The notes under the pieces were generated by a model, which ran no database searches, had not been told where the DNA came from, and saw only the letters and a list, made by a program, of their open reading frames with translations. Shown piece by piece: positions 16,779 through 27,546 of a DNA stretch of 64,000 bases. The translations under genes were made by a program, and so were the position numbers. The DNA is taken from NCBI RefSeq assembly GCF_021582875.1, contig NZ_CP091138.1, forward strand, positions 1,984,001-2,048,000, given 5' to 3'. Positions within the stretch are counted from its first letter, which is position 1; each line of letters opens with the position of its first letter. Source of the DNA: Microbacterium sp. KUDC0406 (GTDB lineage Bacteria > Actinomycetota > Actinomycetes > Actinomycetales > Microbacteriaceae).

Positions 16779-19700
16779 TCAGCCGAACAGCCCCTTGAGG
16801 AAGTCCAGCAGCGCGTCCACGATGTCGCGGATCACGTCGACGATCCCGCCCCCTCCGGCCCGGTTCACGTGCACGGTGGCGGTGGCCTCGTCGCCGTCGG
16901 CCTGCGACACCGCGAGGATGTACTTGCCCGGCTGGGTCTTCTTCGGCACCGTCACCGAGGCCGAGAACTTCCCGTCGTTGCCGACCTTGACAGTGCCGAG
17001 CGAGACGGGAGCGCCCTTCTTGGCGCGCAGCTCCACGGTCACGGTCTCACCCGGCTCGTAGCCCGAACCGGTGATCGCGAGCTTCTTGCCCGCGGCGACC
17101 TTGCCCGATCCGGCATCGATCGTTCCCGCGAACACCGGCGGCTCGCCGCCGTCATCCGCGAAGGTGATCGGCAGCTGTGCCGTCGTCCCGGTGCCCGCCA
17201 CGCTCACGGTGAGCAGCTGCGCGCCATGCGCGCCCTCCGGAACCGTGAAGGTGAGCGTCGCGCGACCCGCCTCGTCGCCGGCGTCGATGACCGTCGGGTC
17301 GACGGCGCCGGTGGCCAGGACGGCATCGCCCAGCGAGAGGCTGACCTCGCCCGGCGCCTGCTCCCCCGCGCTGAACGCGAGCGACGAGAGAGCCACAGTC
17401 ACCTGGTCGCCGGCGGCGTAGCCGCCCTCGGGCGCCGACGGGAGTGACCGTCGCACCGACGGCGCGCTGCTTCAGATCGGGCGTGGCCGTCTCGTTCGCG
17501 GAGAACCAGTCCACCATCGACTGCAGGTCGATCTTGCCGGTGTCCTTCTTGTTCGCGCCGTCGGCGAGGGTGAAGAAGTTGTCACCGCCGGCGGCGAGGA
17601 ACGAGTTCGCCGCGACCAGGTAGGACTGCGCCGGATCGATCGCGGTGCCGTTCAGCGTCATCGAGGTGATGCGCTCACCGGTCGCCGCAGCCGGATCGTA
17701 GGTGTACTCGAAGCCCTGCGAGACGCCCAGCTTCAGGAACGGACGGCTCGCGCCGGCCGGCTGCCACTGCTCCTCGAGCACGCTCTTCAGCTGCGCGCCG
17801 GTGAGCTCGAGCGTCACCAGGGTGTTCGCGAACGGCTGCACCGTCGCCGCCTCACGGTACGTCAGGTTGCCGTCGGGGTCGCTCGCCCCGCTCGACGCGT
17901 ACGTGAGGTTGGTGCGGATGCCGCCCGGGTTCATCAGTGCGATCTCGGCACCGGTGGACCACTGCTGCACGTCGGCGACGAAGTTGCCGATCGTCGACTC
18001 ACCGCCGCGGTTCTCGGTCTTGCCGTCGCTCTGACGCGCGCGGTTGAAGTCCGCCGTGATCTCGCCCACCTTCTCGGCGCCGATCACGTCGGCCTCCTCC
18101 TTCGCCGCGTCGACGATCGCCTGCACCTCGGGAACGGCCGGGTAGTTGCCCACCCAGATCTTCGTGCCCGGCTTGTCCGGGTCGTCGATCTGACGCGCGA
18201 GCGGCTTGATCTCGTTCGAGATCGACAGCAGCTCGTGGGTCTTCGGATCGACCTTCAGATTCATCAGCCCGAAGTTCTCGCCGTACTGCCCCGCCGACAC
18301 GACCGGACGGCCGTCGATGACGTGGTTGTACGCCAGGTGCGTGTGCGCAGACACGATGGCGTCGACGTCGGAGTCGACTCCGTAGACGATCTGCCCCAGG
18401 GGCGAGTCGGGCGTGATGCTCGACAGCTCGGTGGTCGCGGTGCCCTCGTGGACGAGCAGGATGATGACATCCGCCTCGCCGTTGGACGCGTCGCCGTCGC
18501 TGAGCGCGTCGGCCGCCTTGTTCACCGATTCGGCGATGTCGCGGATGTCGAGGTCCTTGATGCCGTCCGGCGAGACGAGCGAGTCGAGCTCTTCCGTCAC
18601 CGCACCGACGAATCCGACCTTGACTCCGTCGACGTCCTTGACCCAGCTCGGAGCCAGAGCGGTCGGTGCGTCCTCATCGGTGCCGAGGAACACGTTCGAG
18701 CTGATGTACTCCCAGTCGGCCCGGTCCTGGATGCGATCGCGCAGATCCTCCCAGCCCTGATCGAACTCGTGGTTGCCTGCGGCGCTCACCTCGAGACCGG
18801 CGGCGTTCAGCGCGTCGATCGTGGGGTTGTCGTCGAGGATGAACGACGTGAAGGTCGACGCGCCGACGAGGTCGCCCGCCGCGGCGAACACCGTGTTCGG
18901 GTTCTCGGCCCGCACCTGATCGATCGCACCGGCGAGCACGGCCGCGCCGCCGGCGGCGCCGTCCGCCTCGATACGACCGTGGAAGTCGTTGATCGTGGCG
19001 ATGTCGATGCTGATCGGCGGCTGCGTGCTGGACACGCCCACGACGATCGGATCGTGGTCGCTGGAGCGGTACGGGGTGCCCGACTCGGTGGCGCCGAACG
19101 CGTAGCCGCGGTCGCTCCACTCCGGCGAGTTGATCCCCAGACACCGGCGCCCGTGACGGATGCCTTCAGCGACGGCGACGCGATCACGTGGTCGAGCGAT
19201 CCCAGCTCACCGTCGAACGAGTAGGTGTACTGCCCGTCGGTGGTGTCGGCCACCATGTCGGACCACCCGGCCGAGGTGAACACGTCGATCGGGTCCTCTT
19301 CGCTGTACGCGTTGAAGTCGCCGACGAGGAACACGTCGTCGCTGCCCGAGGACTCCTGCACGTCACCTGCGAGCGTCAGCACGGACTGCGCCTGCTTGAC
19401 GCGGTCCGCGTTGAACTGCCCCTGTCCGTCGGCCGGCTCCGCGCCGTCGCCCGACTTCGACTTGAAGTGGTTGGCGATGACGCTGAACGTGCGACCGTCG
19501 GCCTCGAAGGTCTGCGCGATCGGCTCGCGGGCGTTGCCCCACACCGTCTCGTCGGTGACTGTCGTGGCGTCGCCGACCGTCTTGACGGCGGCCTTGCGGT
19601 AGATGATCGCGCTGGTGATGTAGTCGGTCGTCGCCGCGTCCTGCAGCGCGGCCGGCGTGGGCACGTAGCCCCACACGTCGGAACCCGCCGCGGCATTCAG

Positions 19701-21458
19701 ACCGGACACGAGATCCTTGAGGGCGGTGTCGACCGGTTCGCCGAGCTTGACCGAGTTCTCGATCTCCATGAGGGTCACGACCTCGGCATCCAGGCCGTTG
19801 ATCGCCGAGACGATCTTCGACTTCTGGATCGCGAACTGCGCGGCATCCTTCGCGCCGCGCGCGTTGGAGTTCTCGCTGCTCAGCGTCGTGAAGTAGTTGT
19901 ACACGTTGAACGAGGCGACCTGGAAGTCGCCGCCGACGGCCGGCGGAGCCGCCGGGCGCGGGTTCTTCGTGTCGAACGTGACCTTGTACGACGCGTCGCT
20001 GGAGTCGTCGATCGGCACGACCGGCTGCAGGCGCCAGTCGTCGAAGCCGTACTGCAGCACGTAGCCGTGATCGGAGAAGTTCACCGCGTCGCCGTTGCGG
20101 ACCACGGTGTCCTTCGTGAAGTACGGCTGGTCGCCGGGGTGCCCGCTGCTGGTCACCTGGGTCGACCATCCGTCGTCGAGCAGGATGCGGCTGGCGCGGT
20201 TGGCCTTCGCGATGGCGTCGGCCTCGGCGCCGGGGCGCTTCACCTCGGTGCTCTTGACGTTCAGCTCGTTCGGGTTCAGCCACAGCGTGCCGAAGTTGTA
20301 GAGCTGGTGCGTGGAGGCCAGCGCGTACGTCCCCGAGGGGGCGACGAGCATGTTCTCGTAGGCCTCGCGGTCGCCGCCCACCACGGATGCCGGCAGCGGG
20401 GTCGCCTCCGGCACGCCGACGCCGGCGGTGACCAGCTCGACACCCGACTCGGATGCCGGGGTGATCTGGGTCTGCCCGAAGTACTCGCTGACCACGCCGG
20501 TCACCGAGACCAGGTCTCCGATCTTCACCCCGGACGCCGTCAGGGCGTTCAGGTAGACGAAGACGCCGTCGGATGCTCCGGGCGTCGCGTCCTCGGCGCC
20601 GCCGGAGCCCTCGGTCTGGATGCTGATGCCCTTGTAGCCGCCGGTGCGGTAGTCGCCCGTGACGACGCCCTCCACCGTGACCGTCTGCCCGTCCATCGCG
20701 GCCTTGTCGGCGGCGCCCTGCACCTCGGCGATCGTGGCCTTCACCGGGTCGGTGCCCGGATCGGGATCGGGATCGGTCTGCCCGCCGGACGCCTGCGGGG
20801 TGATCGTCGCCGAGAGCGAGAAGTCCTTGCTGTTGTCGTCCGTGTCGGACCCGTTCGTGCGGTTCAGCGACTTCACGTCGGTGTTGCTCGACGGCGCGGC
20901 GGCGACCTTCGTCTCGAAGGTGTTCGAGGTGCCGTAGCCGAGCAGGTCGACGATGTCGCCGCCGGTCGCCGACCCGGTCGGCAGGGTGACGGCGCTCGTG
21001 CTCTTCACGAGCGCGATCGTTCCCGTGGTGCCGCTCGGGTTCAGGTTGCCGGTGGCGTCGGGCGCGGGCAGTTCGGCGCCGTTCGCGCCGTTGCTGCCGC
21101 CCTTGACCAGGTAGTACCCCTTGGCCGGGATGCTGCCGGTCAGCGGCACGACGCCGTTGGAGTTGCCGGAGCCGGTGGCCGATCGGTACTGCAGCGACAT
21201 GCCGTCGAGCGTCACCGCTGCGGAGGTCGGGTTGTAGAGCTCGACGAACTTGTTCGTGAACGCCGCGCCCGCGCTGCCGCCGGACAGGTAGGCCTCGTTG
21301 ATGACCACCCCCGTCCCGGTGGTGTCGGCGAAGGCGGGGGTCGCGGCGATCGAGCCGAAGCTCAGCGCGACCGCGGCGGATGTGACGAGGGCGCAGGCGC
21401 GCCCCCTTCTGCGCGGGACGGGAACGGCGCGGTTCCCATCATCAGGGGCGGACATCAT
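16779..21458 (-). CDS. Secreted multidomain ExeM/NucH-like nuclease fused to UshA-type 5'-nucleotidase (two frameshifts)
   Basis: About 1,560 residues after repair. A signal peptide (to AATPAFADT, residue about 45) is followed by a lamin-tail domain ([28 protein letters not shown]). Next come an OB-fold segment ([10 protein letters not shown]) and an endonuclease/exonuclease/phosphatase domain ([54 protein letters not shown]). A metallophosphatase follows ([31 protein letters not shown]), then a 5'-nucleotidase C-domain ([24 protein letters not shown]) and Ig-like repeats. It probably degrades extracellular DNA to nucleosides and phosphate. Frame breaks are at 19135-19138 (lost base) and 17440-17442 (gained base). 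No sortase motif is visible. GAGGAGA precedes the start. Confidence 0.87.
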
Positions 21459-21613
21459 CAGTGCTGTCTCCTCGGGTTCTGGTGGCGGTTCGCGGGAACC
21501 TCCGAGACGCGCGCCGGGTGGCGCACGCGCATGTCAGAGACATTAGGCGTTTCCTGAGACATTCCTCAATGGTGTTCGCGATCCGGTCATCGAATCGTCA
21601 CCGGCGCGACGGC

Positions 21614-22409
21614 TCAGGATGCGGCGGACGCGTCCGCGCGGTCGTCGAACTCCTCGACCTCGCGCTCCCAGGCATCCTTCGCGAGGCGGTACCAGAGGTA
21701 GAACGCGAATCCGGCGAAGATCGCCCATTCGATCGCGTAGAAGATGTTCAGCCAGTTCACCGAGGAGCGCTCCTCCGGTGCCGGCGACGAGATGTCCGCG
21801 AGTCCTGCGGTCGCCTCGGAGGACGCCAGATAGGGGCGGTACACGTCCAGCCGGTCGACGTCGTGCCAGCGGCTGAGCAGCGCGGCAGGCGAAATCCGGT
21901 TCAGATCGAACGGGTCCCTGGTGACGACGGGACCCTCGTCCGAGATCACGCGACCGGTGATCTCGGCCTGCGCGGATCCGCGCGCGGCCAGTGCGGATGC
22001 CGGCGGCATCCGCCTTCTCGCGCGTCGGTGCGAACCCGATCGCGACGGCGATCGAGGTGCGCTCGGCGACGCGCAGCTGACCGGTGACCCAGTAGCCGGC
22101 GGCTCCGTCGTTGAAGCGTCCGGAGACGACGATGAAGTCCTCGGGCACCCAGGTGCCGCTGGTCTCGACCTTCTGACCGACCAGCGGCTCGGCGAGGTAG
22201 TCGCCGGGCTGGACGACCTCGGTGAGCGGCTGCACCTTCTCGGTCATCCCCGGCTCGGGCGGCGCCGTGTCGATCGCGCGGCCGAGCTGCCACTGCCCCA
22301 GCCAGGCGAAGACTCCGGCGACCACAAGGCAGAGCGCGAGCATGCCCAGCCAGCGCCCGCGCAGCATCACCTCCCGCAGCGTGGGAGGGAAGTCCTGCGT
22401 ATCGGTCAT
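21614..22409 (-). CDS. SURF1-family cytochrome oxidase assembly protein (one frameshift)
   Basis: About 264 residues. The first membrane span (WLGMLALCLVVAGVFAWLGQW QLGR) carries the SURF1 hallmark LGxWQLxR. A soluble domain follows (GTWVPEDFIVVSGRFNDGAAGYWV), and a second span (WLNIFYAIEWAIFAGFAFYLW) preserves the family's NxxYAxEWxxF pattern. SURF1 proteins help assemble haem-copper oxidases. A gained base at about 22000 breaks the frame after ADAA. The ATG overlaps the GuaB3 stop (ATGA), so the pair is co-translated. Confidence 0.87.
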
Positions 22410-23524
22410 CCGGCCTCGTAGGGCGCCAGGACGACCTCGACCCGCTGGAACTCCTTCAGGTCGGAGTACCCGGTGGTCGCCATGGACTTGCGCAGCGCGC
22501 CGATGAGGTTCGCGGTGCCGTCCGCCACCGGAGCGGGGCCGTACAGCACCTCCTCGAGCGTGGCGACGCCCTCGACCTGCACCCGGCGGCCACGCGGCAG
22601 CTGCGGGTGATGCGCCTCGGCTCCCCAGTGGAAGCCGCGACCCGGGGCATCCGTGGCGCGTGCGAGCGCGACCCCGAGCATGACGGCGTCGGCGCCCATG
22701 GCGAGCGCCTTGACGATGTCGCCCGAGGTGCCCACGCCGCCGTCGGCGATCACGTGCACGTAGCGGCCGCCGGACTCGTCGAGGTAGTCGCGTCGCGCGG
22801 CGGCGACGTCGGAGACGGCCGTCGCCATCGGGGCGTGGATGCCGAGGGTGGCGCGCGTGGTGGACGCCGCGCCCCCGCCGAAGCCGACCAGCACGCCGGC
22901 CGCGCCGGTGCGCATCAGGTGCAGTGCGGCGGTGTAGGTGGCTGCGCCGCCGACGATCACCGGCACGTCGAGGTCGTAGATGAACTTCTTCAGGTTCAGC
23001 GGCTCGGCGACGCTCGAGACGTGCTCGGCCGAGACGGTGGTCCCCCGGATGACGAACAGGTCGACACCGGCTTCGACGACCGTCTGGTAGAACTCCTGGG
23101 TGCGCTGCGGCGTGAGCGAGCCGGCGACGGTGACGCCGGCCTCGCGGATCTCGGCGAGACGCGCCTTGATGAGCTCCGGCTTGATCGGCTCGGAGTACAG
23201 CTCCTGCATCCGCACCGTCGCACGATCGGCGGGCAGACCCGCGATCTCCGCGAGCAGCGGCTCGGGGTTCTCGTAACGGGTCCACAGGCCCTCGAGATCG
23301 AGCACGCCCAGACCACCGAGACGGCCCAGCATGATCGCGGTCTGCGGGCTGACGACCGAGTCCATCGGCGCGCCGATGACCGGGATGTCGAACGAGAACG
23401 CATCGATCGTCCACGCCGTCGAGACGTCCTCCGGGTTACGCGTGCGCCGGGAGGGCACCACCGCGATGTCGTCGAACGTGTACGCGCGACGAGCGCGCTT
23501 GCCTCGGCCGATCTCGAAGTCCAT
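22406..23524 (-). CDS. GuaB3-type IMP dehydrogenase-related protein
   Basis: 372 residues, beginning MDFEIGRGKRARRAYTFDDI. The TIM barrel of the IMPDH/GMP reductase family is clear: IPVIGAPMDSVVSPQTAIML, VRMQELYSEPIKPELIK, FVIRGTTVSAEHVSS, VIVGGAATYTAALHLMRTGA and [26 protein letters not shown]. There is no CBS pair, and the loop that carries the catalytic cysteine in IMPDH (GSICTT) is replaced by RGTTVSAEH. It therefore belongs to the actinobacterial GuaB3 group, whose reaction is not established. The ATG at 23524 is preferred over a GTG two codons upstream. It is coupled to SURF1. Confidence 0.85.
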   Translation of the reverse strand: MDFEIGRGKRARRAYTFDDIAVVPSRRTRNPEDVSTAWTIDAFSFDIPVIGAPMDSVVSPQTAIMLGRLGGLGVLDLEGLWTRYENPEPLLAEIAGLPADRATVRMQELYSEPIKPELIKARLAEIREAGVTVAGSLTPQRTQEFYQTVVEAGVDLFVIRGTTVSAEHVSSVAEPLNLKKFIYDLDVPVIVGGAATYTAALHLMRTGAAGVLVGFGGGAASTTRATLGIHAPMATAVSDVAAARRDYLDESGGRYVHVIADGGVGTSGDIVKALAMGADAVMLGVALARATDAPGRGFHWGAEAHHPQLPRGRRVQVEGVATLEEVLYGPAPVADGTANLIGALRKSMATTGYSDLKEFQRVEVVLAPYEAG

Positions 23525-23559
23525 GGTCACCCCTTCAGACTACCCGGGTCGCACGGAGG

Positions 23560-25249
23560 TCATCGGGCGCGTGCCACACGACGCTCATCCCAGACCGGGG
23601 CATCCGACTCGTACACCTCGCCGTCCTCGCCGAAGACGAGGAACCTGTCGAACGAGCGCGCGAACCAGCGATCGTGCGTGACCGCCACGACCGTGCCCTC
23701 GAAGCGCGCGATCGCGTCCTCCAATGCCTCGGCCGACTCCAGGTCGAGGTTGTCGGTCGGCTCGTCGAGCAGCAGCAGGGTCGCGCCGGACAGCTCGAGC
23801 AGCAGCACCTGGAAGCGCGCCTGCTGACCACCGGAGAGCTGCGCGAACTCCTGCTGCGCCTGGCGCACCAGGCCGTAGCGATCCAGCGCAGAGCTCGCGG
23901 CGTCGCGCGGCATCCCCGCCCTGCGGTCATCGCCGGCGGTGCAGGATCTCGAGCAGCGTGCGACCGGCGAACTCCGGATGCGCGTGCGTCTGCGCGAACA
24001 GTCCGGGCACCACGCGGGCGCCGAGCACGGCCGCGCCGGTGTGCGCGACCTCGTCGAGCCGCTCCCCGGCGCCGGTCAGGTGCCCGAGCGTCGGGTCGGG
24101 ATCGCTGCCGCCGCGCGCCAGCAGGCGCAGGAAGTGCGACTTGCCCGAGCCGTTCGAGCCCAGCACGGCGACGCGGTCGCCGAACCAGATCTCCGCATCG
24201 AACGGGCGCATCAGCCCGGTGAGCTCGAGCCCGGTGCACACGATCGCCCGTTTGCCGGTGCGCGATCCGCGCAGCCGCATGTCGAACTCCTGGGCGGGCG
24301 GACGCTCCTCCGGAGGCCCGGCCTCCTCGAACTTGCGCAGCCTGGTCTGCGCGGCACGGTACCGCGAGGCGAAGCCGTCGTTCGCCTCGGCCTTGACCTT
24401 GAGGTTGGCGACCAGGGTCTTCAGCTTCTCGTGCTGCTCGTCCCAGCGCCGGCGCAGCTCGTCGAGCCGGTCCATCCGGTCGATCCGGGCCTGATGGTAG
24501 GTCGCGAAGCCGCCGCCGTGCACCCAGGCCGTCGCTCCGGCACCGCCGGGCTCGAGCGTCACGATGCGGTCGGCTGCACGCGCCAGCAGTTCGCGGTCGT
24601 GCGAGACCAGCAGCACCGTCTTCGGGGTCTCGCGCAGCCGCTCCTCCAGCCAGCGCTTACCCGGCACGTCGAGGTAGTTGTCCGGCTCGTCGAGCAGCAG
24701 CACGTCGTCGGGTCCGCGCAGCAGGGCCTCGAGGGCGAGGCGCTTCTGCTCGCCACCGGAGAGCGTGGAGAGATCGCGGAACCTGGCGCGCTCGAACGGC
24801 ACGCCGAGGGCCGCCACGGTGCACTGGTCCCACACGGTCTCGTGCTCATAGCCGCCGGCATCCGCGTACTCCGCGAGCGCCGTCGCGTACCGCATCTGGG
24901 TGCGCTCCGTATCATCCTCGATCAGCGCGTTCTCGGCGCTCTCGAGGGCTTCGGCCGCCTGCCGGATGCGGGCGGGCGCGACCGAGATCAACAGGTCGTG
25001 CACGGTCTGGCCCTCGCGTCCGTGACCGACGAACTGGTCCATCACGCCGAGCGATCCGTCGATGGTCACGACGCCGTCGTCCGGGGCGAGATCGCCGCGG
25101 ACGATGCGCAGGATCGTGGACTTGCCGGCCCCGTTGGGGCCGATCAGGGCACTGGTCGATCCGGAGCCGACCCGGAAGGTCGCCTCGTCGAGCAGCGGGC
25201 GGCCGTCGGGCAGGGTGAACGAGACGCCGGCGACGTCGATGTATCCCAC
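23560..25249 (-). CDS. ABC-F family ATPase (one frameshift)
   Basis: About 562 residues with two ABC domains and no membrane segment. The first has IGPNGAGKSTILRI, LSGGEQKRLALEALL and VLLLDEPDNYLDV. A basic, charged linker (YHQARIDRMDRLDELRRRW) leads to the second, with LGSNGSGKSHFLRLL, LSGGQQARFQVLLLEL and LLLLDEPTDNLDLESAEALE. ABC-F proteins act on the ribosome (translation factors or antibiotic protection) rather than in transport; the subgroup cannot be assigned. A gained base near 23932 breaks the frame at EILHRG/DDRRAGMPRDAAS. Confidence 0.88.
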
Positions 25250-25323
25250 AGTGGTGGTCCTTCCGCCCGCCGCATCCTTCGCGAAGGCGAGCCGACCAGG
25301 CTATCAGTTCGGCGCGATCCGGG

Positions 25324-25686
25324 TCAGCGCACCTGGATGATGCGATCCGACTCGCCCCAGGCGCGATCCGCCGTCAGCGCGGACGCATCCAGCCGATCGG
25401 AGAGCGCCAGACAGAGCCGATCGCCGAGGGACAGTCCGGATCCGCGGCGCCAGGCGGCGGCCGCTGCTTCGGCGTCTGCGATGGTCACCGGCTCGACGCG
25501 GAGGTCATAACTCAGCAGCAGGCTGCGCGCCACGCCCCAGTCAGCACCGGCCGCGCGGATCTTCTGCGCGATCTCGGACCAGTTCGCGGCGCCGACAACG
25601 CCTCCGTCGAGCGCCGACTCGACCAGATCCGCACCCGGCTCGCCCTGCAGGAATGCCAGCACGGCCGACGCGTCGAGCACGCTCAC
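25324..25686 (-). CDS. PIN-domain ribonuclease toxin (VapC-like)
   Basis: 120 residues with the four acidic PIN positions: the first Asp in SVLDASAVLAFLQGEPG, Glu in NWSEIAQKI, Asp in LSLGDRLCLALS, and Asp in ALTADRAWGE. VapC toxins are Mg-dependent endoribonucleases acting on tRNA or rRNA. The GTG start overlaps the upstream antitoxin stop (GTGA), the usual arrangement of a coupled toxin-antitoxin pair. Confidence 0.85.
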   Translation of the reverse strand: MSVLDASAVLAFLQGEPGADLVESALDGGVVGAANWSEIAQKIRAAGADWGVARSLLLSYDLRVEPVTIADAEAAAAAWRRGSGLSLGDRLCLALSDRLDASALTADRAWGESDRIIQVR

Positions 25687-25928
25687 GCAGCGTCCTCCCG
25701 GCCTGCGGCAGCTCGACGCTCGGCGAGCAGATCACCGACCAGATCGGTGCCGGACAGCTGTGCTCGCAGGATGCGCTTGGCCTGATCCCTCGTCGCGAGC
25801 ACGACACCGTTGTCGGTCTCGATGAAGAGCAGCGGCGTGCCGGATTCCCAGTGCTGCCGCGTGCGGAGAGCTGCGGGCACCACGAGGCGGCCCCGATCTC
25901 CCATCGATGCAACAAAGGTGGTATCCAT
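25683..25928 (-). CDS. AbrB/SpoVT-type antitoxin (VapB-like)
   Basis: 81 residues. The N-terminal swapped-hairpin DNA-binding domain is ASMGDRGRLVVPAALRTRQHW. The C-terminal segment (RILRAQLSGTDLVGDLLAER) would bind the toxin. It is first in the operon and presumably autorepresses with VapC. The ATG at 25928 is chosen because the swapped-hairpin fold begins right after it; an in-frame start at 25952 also exists. Confidence 0.82.
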   Translation of the reverse strand: MDTTFVASMGDRGRLVVPAALRTRQHWESGTPLLFIETDNGVVLATRDQAKRILRAQLSGTDLVGDLLAERRAAAGREDAA

Positions 25929-25976
25929 GTCATCAAAGTACCACTCAAGCACACAGGATGGGCCAGAACGGATGGG

Positions 25977-27431
25977 TCAGCGCGGGTCGGACATCCTCGC
26001 GAGCAGCTCGATGAGCAGGGCCTCGGCGACCGGGGCGGGCAACTCCTCGATCAGCGCCATCAGGGTCGACATCGGCTGCTCGGGCTTGACGCTGCCGGCG
26101 CCGGCGATGCGCAGCAGACGCCAGGACGCCGCGGGGCCCGGCACCCGGTCGGCGCTGTAGCCGAGCGCGCGCACGGCGCCGGCCAGCACCCTGCCGTCGG
26201 CGGGCGGGCGCCCGCGCACGGCGTCGGCGGCCGTGGAGAGCGCGCGGCGGAACTCGCCGAGATTCCGCTCCAGCACAGGCGTCAGCGTGAGGTGCGCACT
26301 GCGGGGCAGACGCGATCCATCGGCCTGCAGGAAGCCCGGCTGATGCTGGATCCGCCACCGTGCCGCACCATCTCGTCTGCGAGCCGGTGCGGGTCGACAC
26401 GCTCCGCCGCGGGCAGCGAGACGTCCGAGATCAGAGCGATCGCCGGTCCCACCGGATCACCCATGACTGCCAGCCCGCTGATGCCCGCCACCTCCGACCG
26501 GATGCCGCGGGCGACCCGCGCGATCGATGCGGTGAGCTCGGCGAACCCGGCATCCCCGAGCCGCTGCACGATGGCCCAGGCGGCGGCCAGCGGAGACGCC
26601 GACTTCGAGCCGAGCAGGGTCGGGTTCACGACCGGATACCCCGGCCAGCGCGTGGTCGCGAAGAACTGCGCGCGGTGCTGGCGGCGGCCCCTCCCGCCAT
26701 GCCCGCCGTGCAGCAGCACCGAGACGCCCTTCGGCGCGTACCCGAACTTGTGCAGGTCCACTGAGACGCTGGTCACGCCCGGGACCCGGAAGTCCCACGC
26801 CGGGGCATCCGGCCACCACGGCAGCACCAGCCCGCCGAAGCATGCGTCGACATGGCAGCGGATGCCGCGCGCCTTCGCCGCCGCGGCCACCGGCCGGATC
26901 GGGTCGAGGGCGCCGCTGGGATAGGCGGGGGCGGAGACGACGACGAGCGCGACGTCGTCGTCCATCCGGGCGATCAGGTCGTCCGGGTCGACGGCGCCGT
27001 CCGGCCGGCACGGCACCGCGTCGTAGTCCAGGTCGAACATCCGCGCGGCCTTCTGGAACGCGGCGTGCGCGGTCGCCGGCGCGAGCAGCCTCGGCCGGCC
27101 GGCACCGCCCTCGGCCCGCCACAGGTCGCGCGCGGTCTTCACGGCGAGCAGGCAGCTCTCGGTGCCGCCGCTGGTCACCGATCCGACCACGTCCCGTCCA
27201 CCGTGCACGGCGTGCCGCACGAAGCCGAGCACGTCGCGCTCCATCGCGGCGACCGAGGGGAACACCGTCGGGTCGAGTCCGTTGACGGGTCGTGCGAGAG
27301 ACGCCGGCGGCATCCGCGAGCTCGTCGAGCTCAGGCATCCCGGAGTCGTAGACGTACGCGAGCACGTGCCCGCCATGCGTGGGCGCATCGCCGGCGCGCA
27401 GCTGCCGCAGCCGGTCGAGGATGCCGGTCAC
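25977..27431 (-). CDS. PLP-dependent group II decarboxylase / sphingosine-phosphate lyase-like enzyme (two frameshifts)
   Basis: About 484 residues after repair. Fold-type I PLP enzyme: GSVTSGGTESCLLAVKTARD (cofactor phosphate loop), HAAFQKAARMFDL (stacking His), CHVDACFGGLVLPW (PLP Asp) and TSVSVDLHKFGYAPKG, where the Lys binds PLP. FATTRWPGYP and HGWRIQHQPG are typical of the lyase/tyrosine-decarboxylase group. The substrate is unknown; the adjacent symporter-like gene may be linked. Frame breaks: a gained base near 27303 (ELADAA/SLARPVNG) and a lost base at 26358-26359 (HGWRIQ). The start is GTG 27431 or an in-frame start at 27491. Confidence 0.8.
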
Positions 27432-27546
27432 CGGGCCACCGCCCCGAGCATCAGCCGCGGGCTCGTGCGCCTCCTGCGGACGCAACCGCATGTTTCATCC
27501 GCGTGAAGCGCACAACCCCGCGCGAAGCGCCCGGTGACGCCCGGGG

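Noticed and set aside
19188..21557. A 789-residue open frame antisense to the nuclease/nucleotidase gene
   Set aside because: It has no recognisable domain, and the opposite strand encodes clear catalytic motifs.
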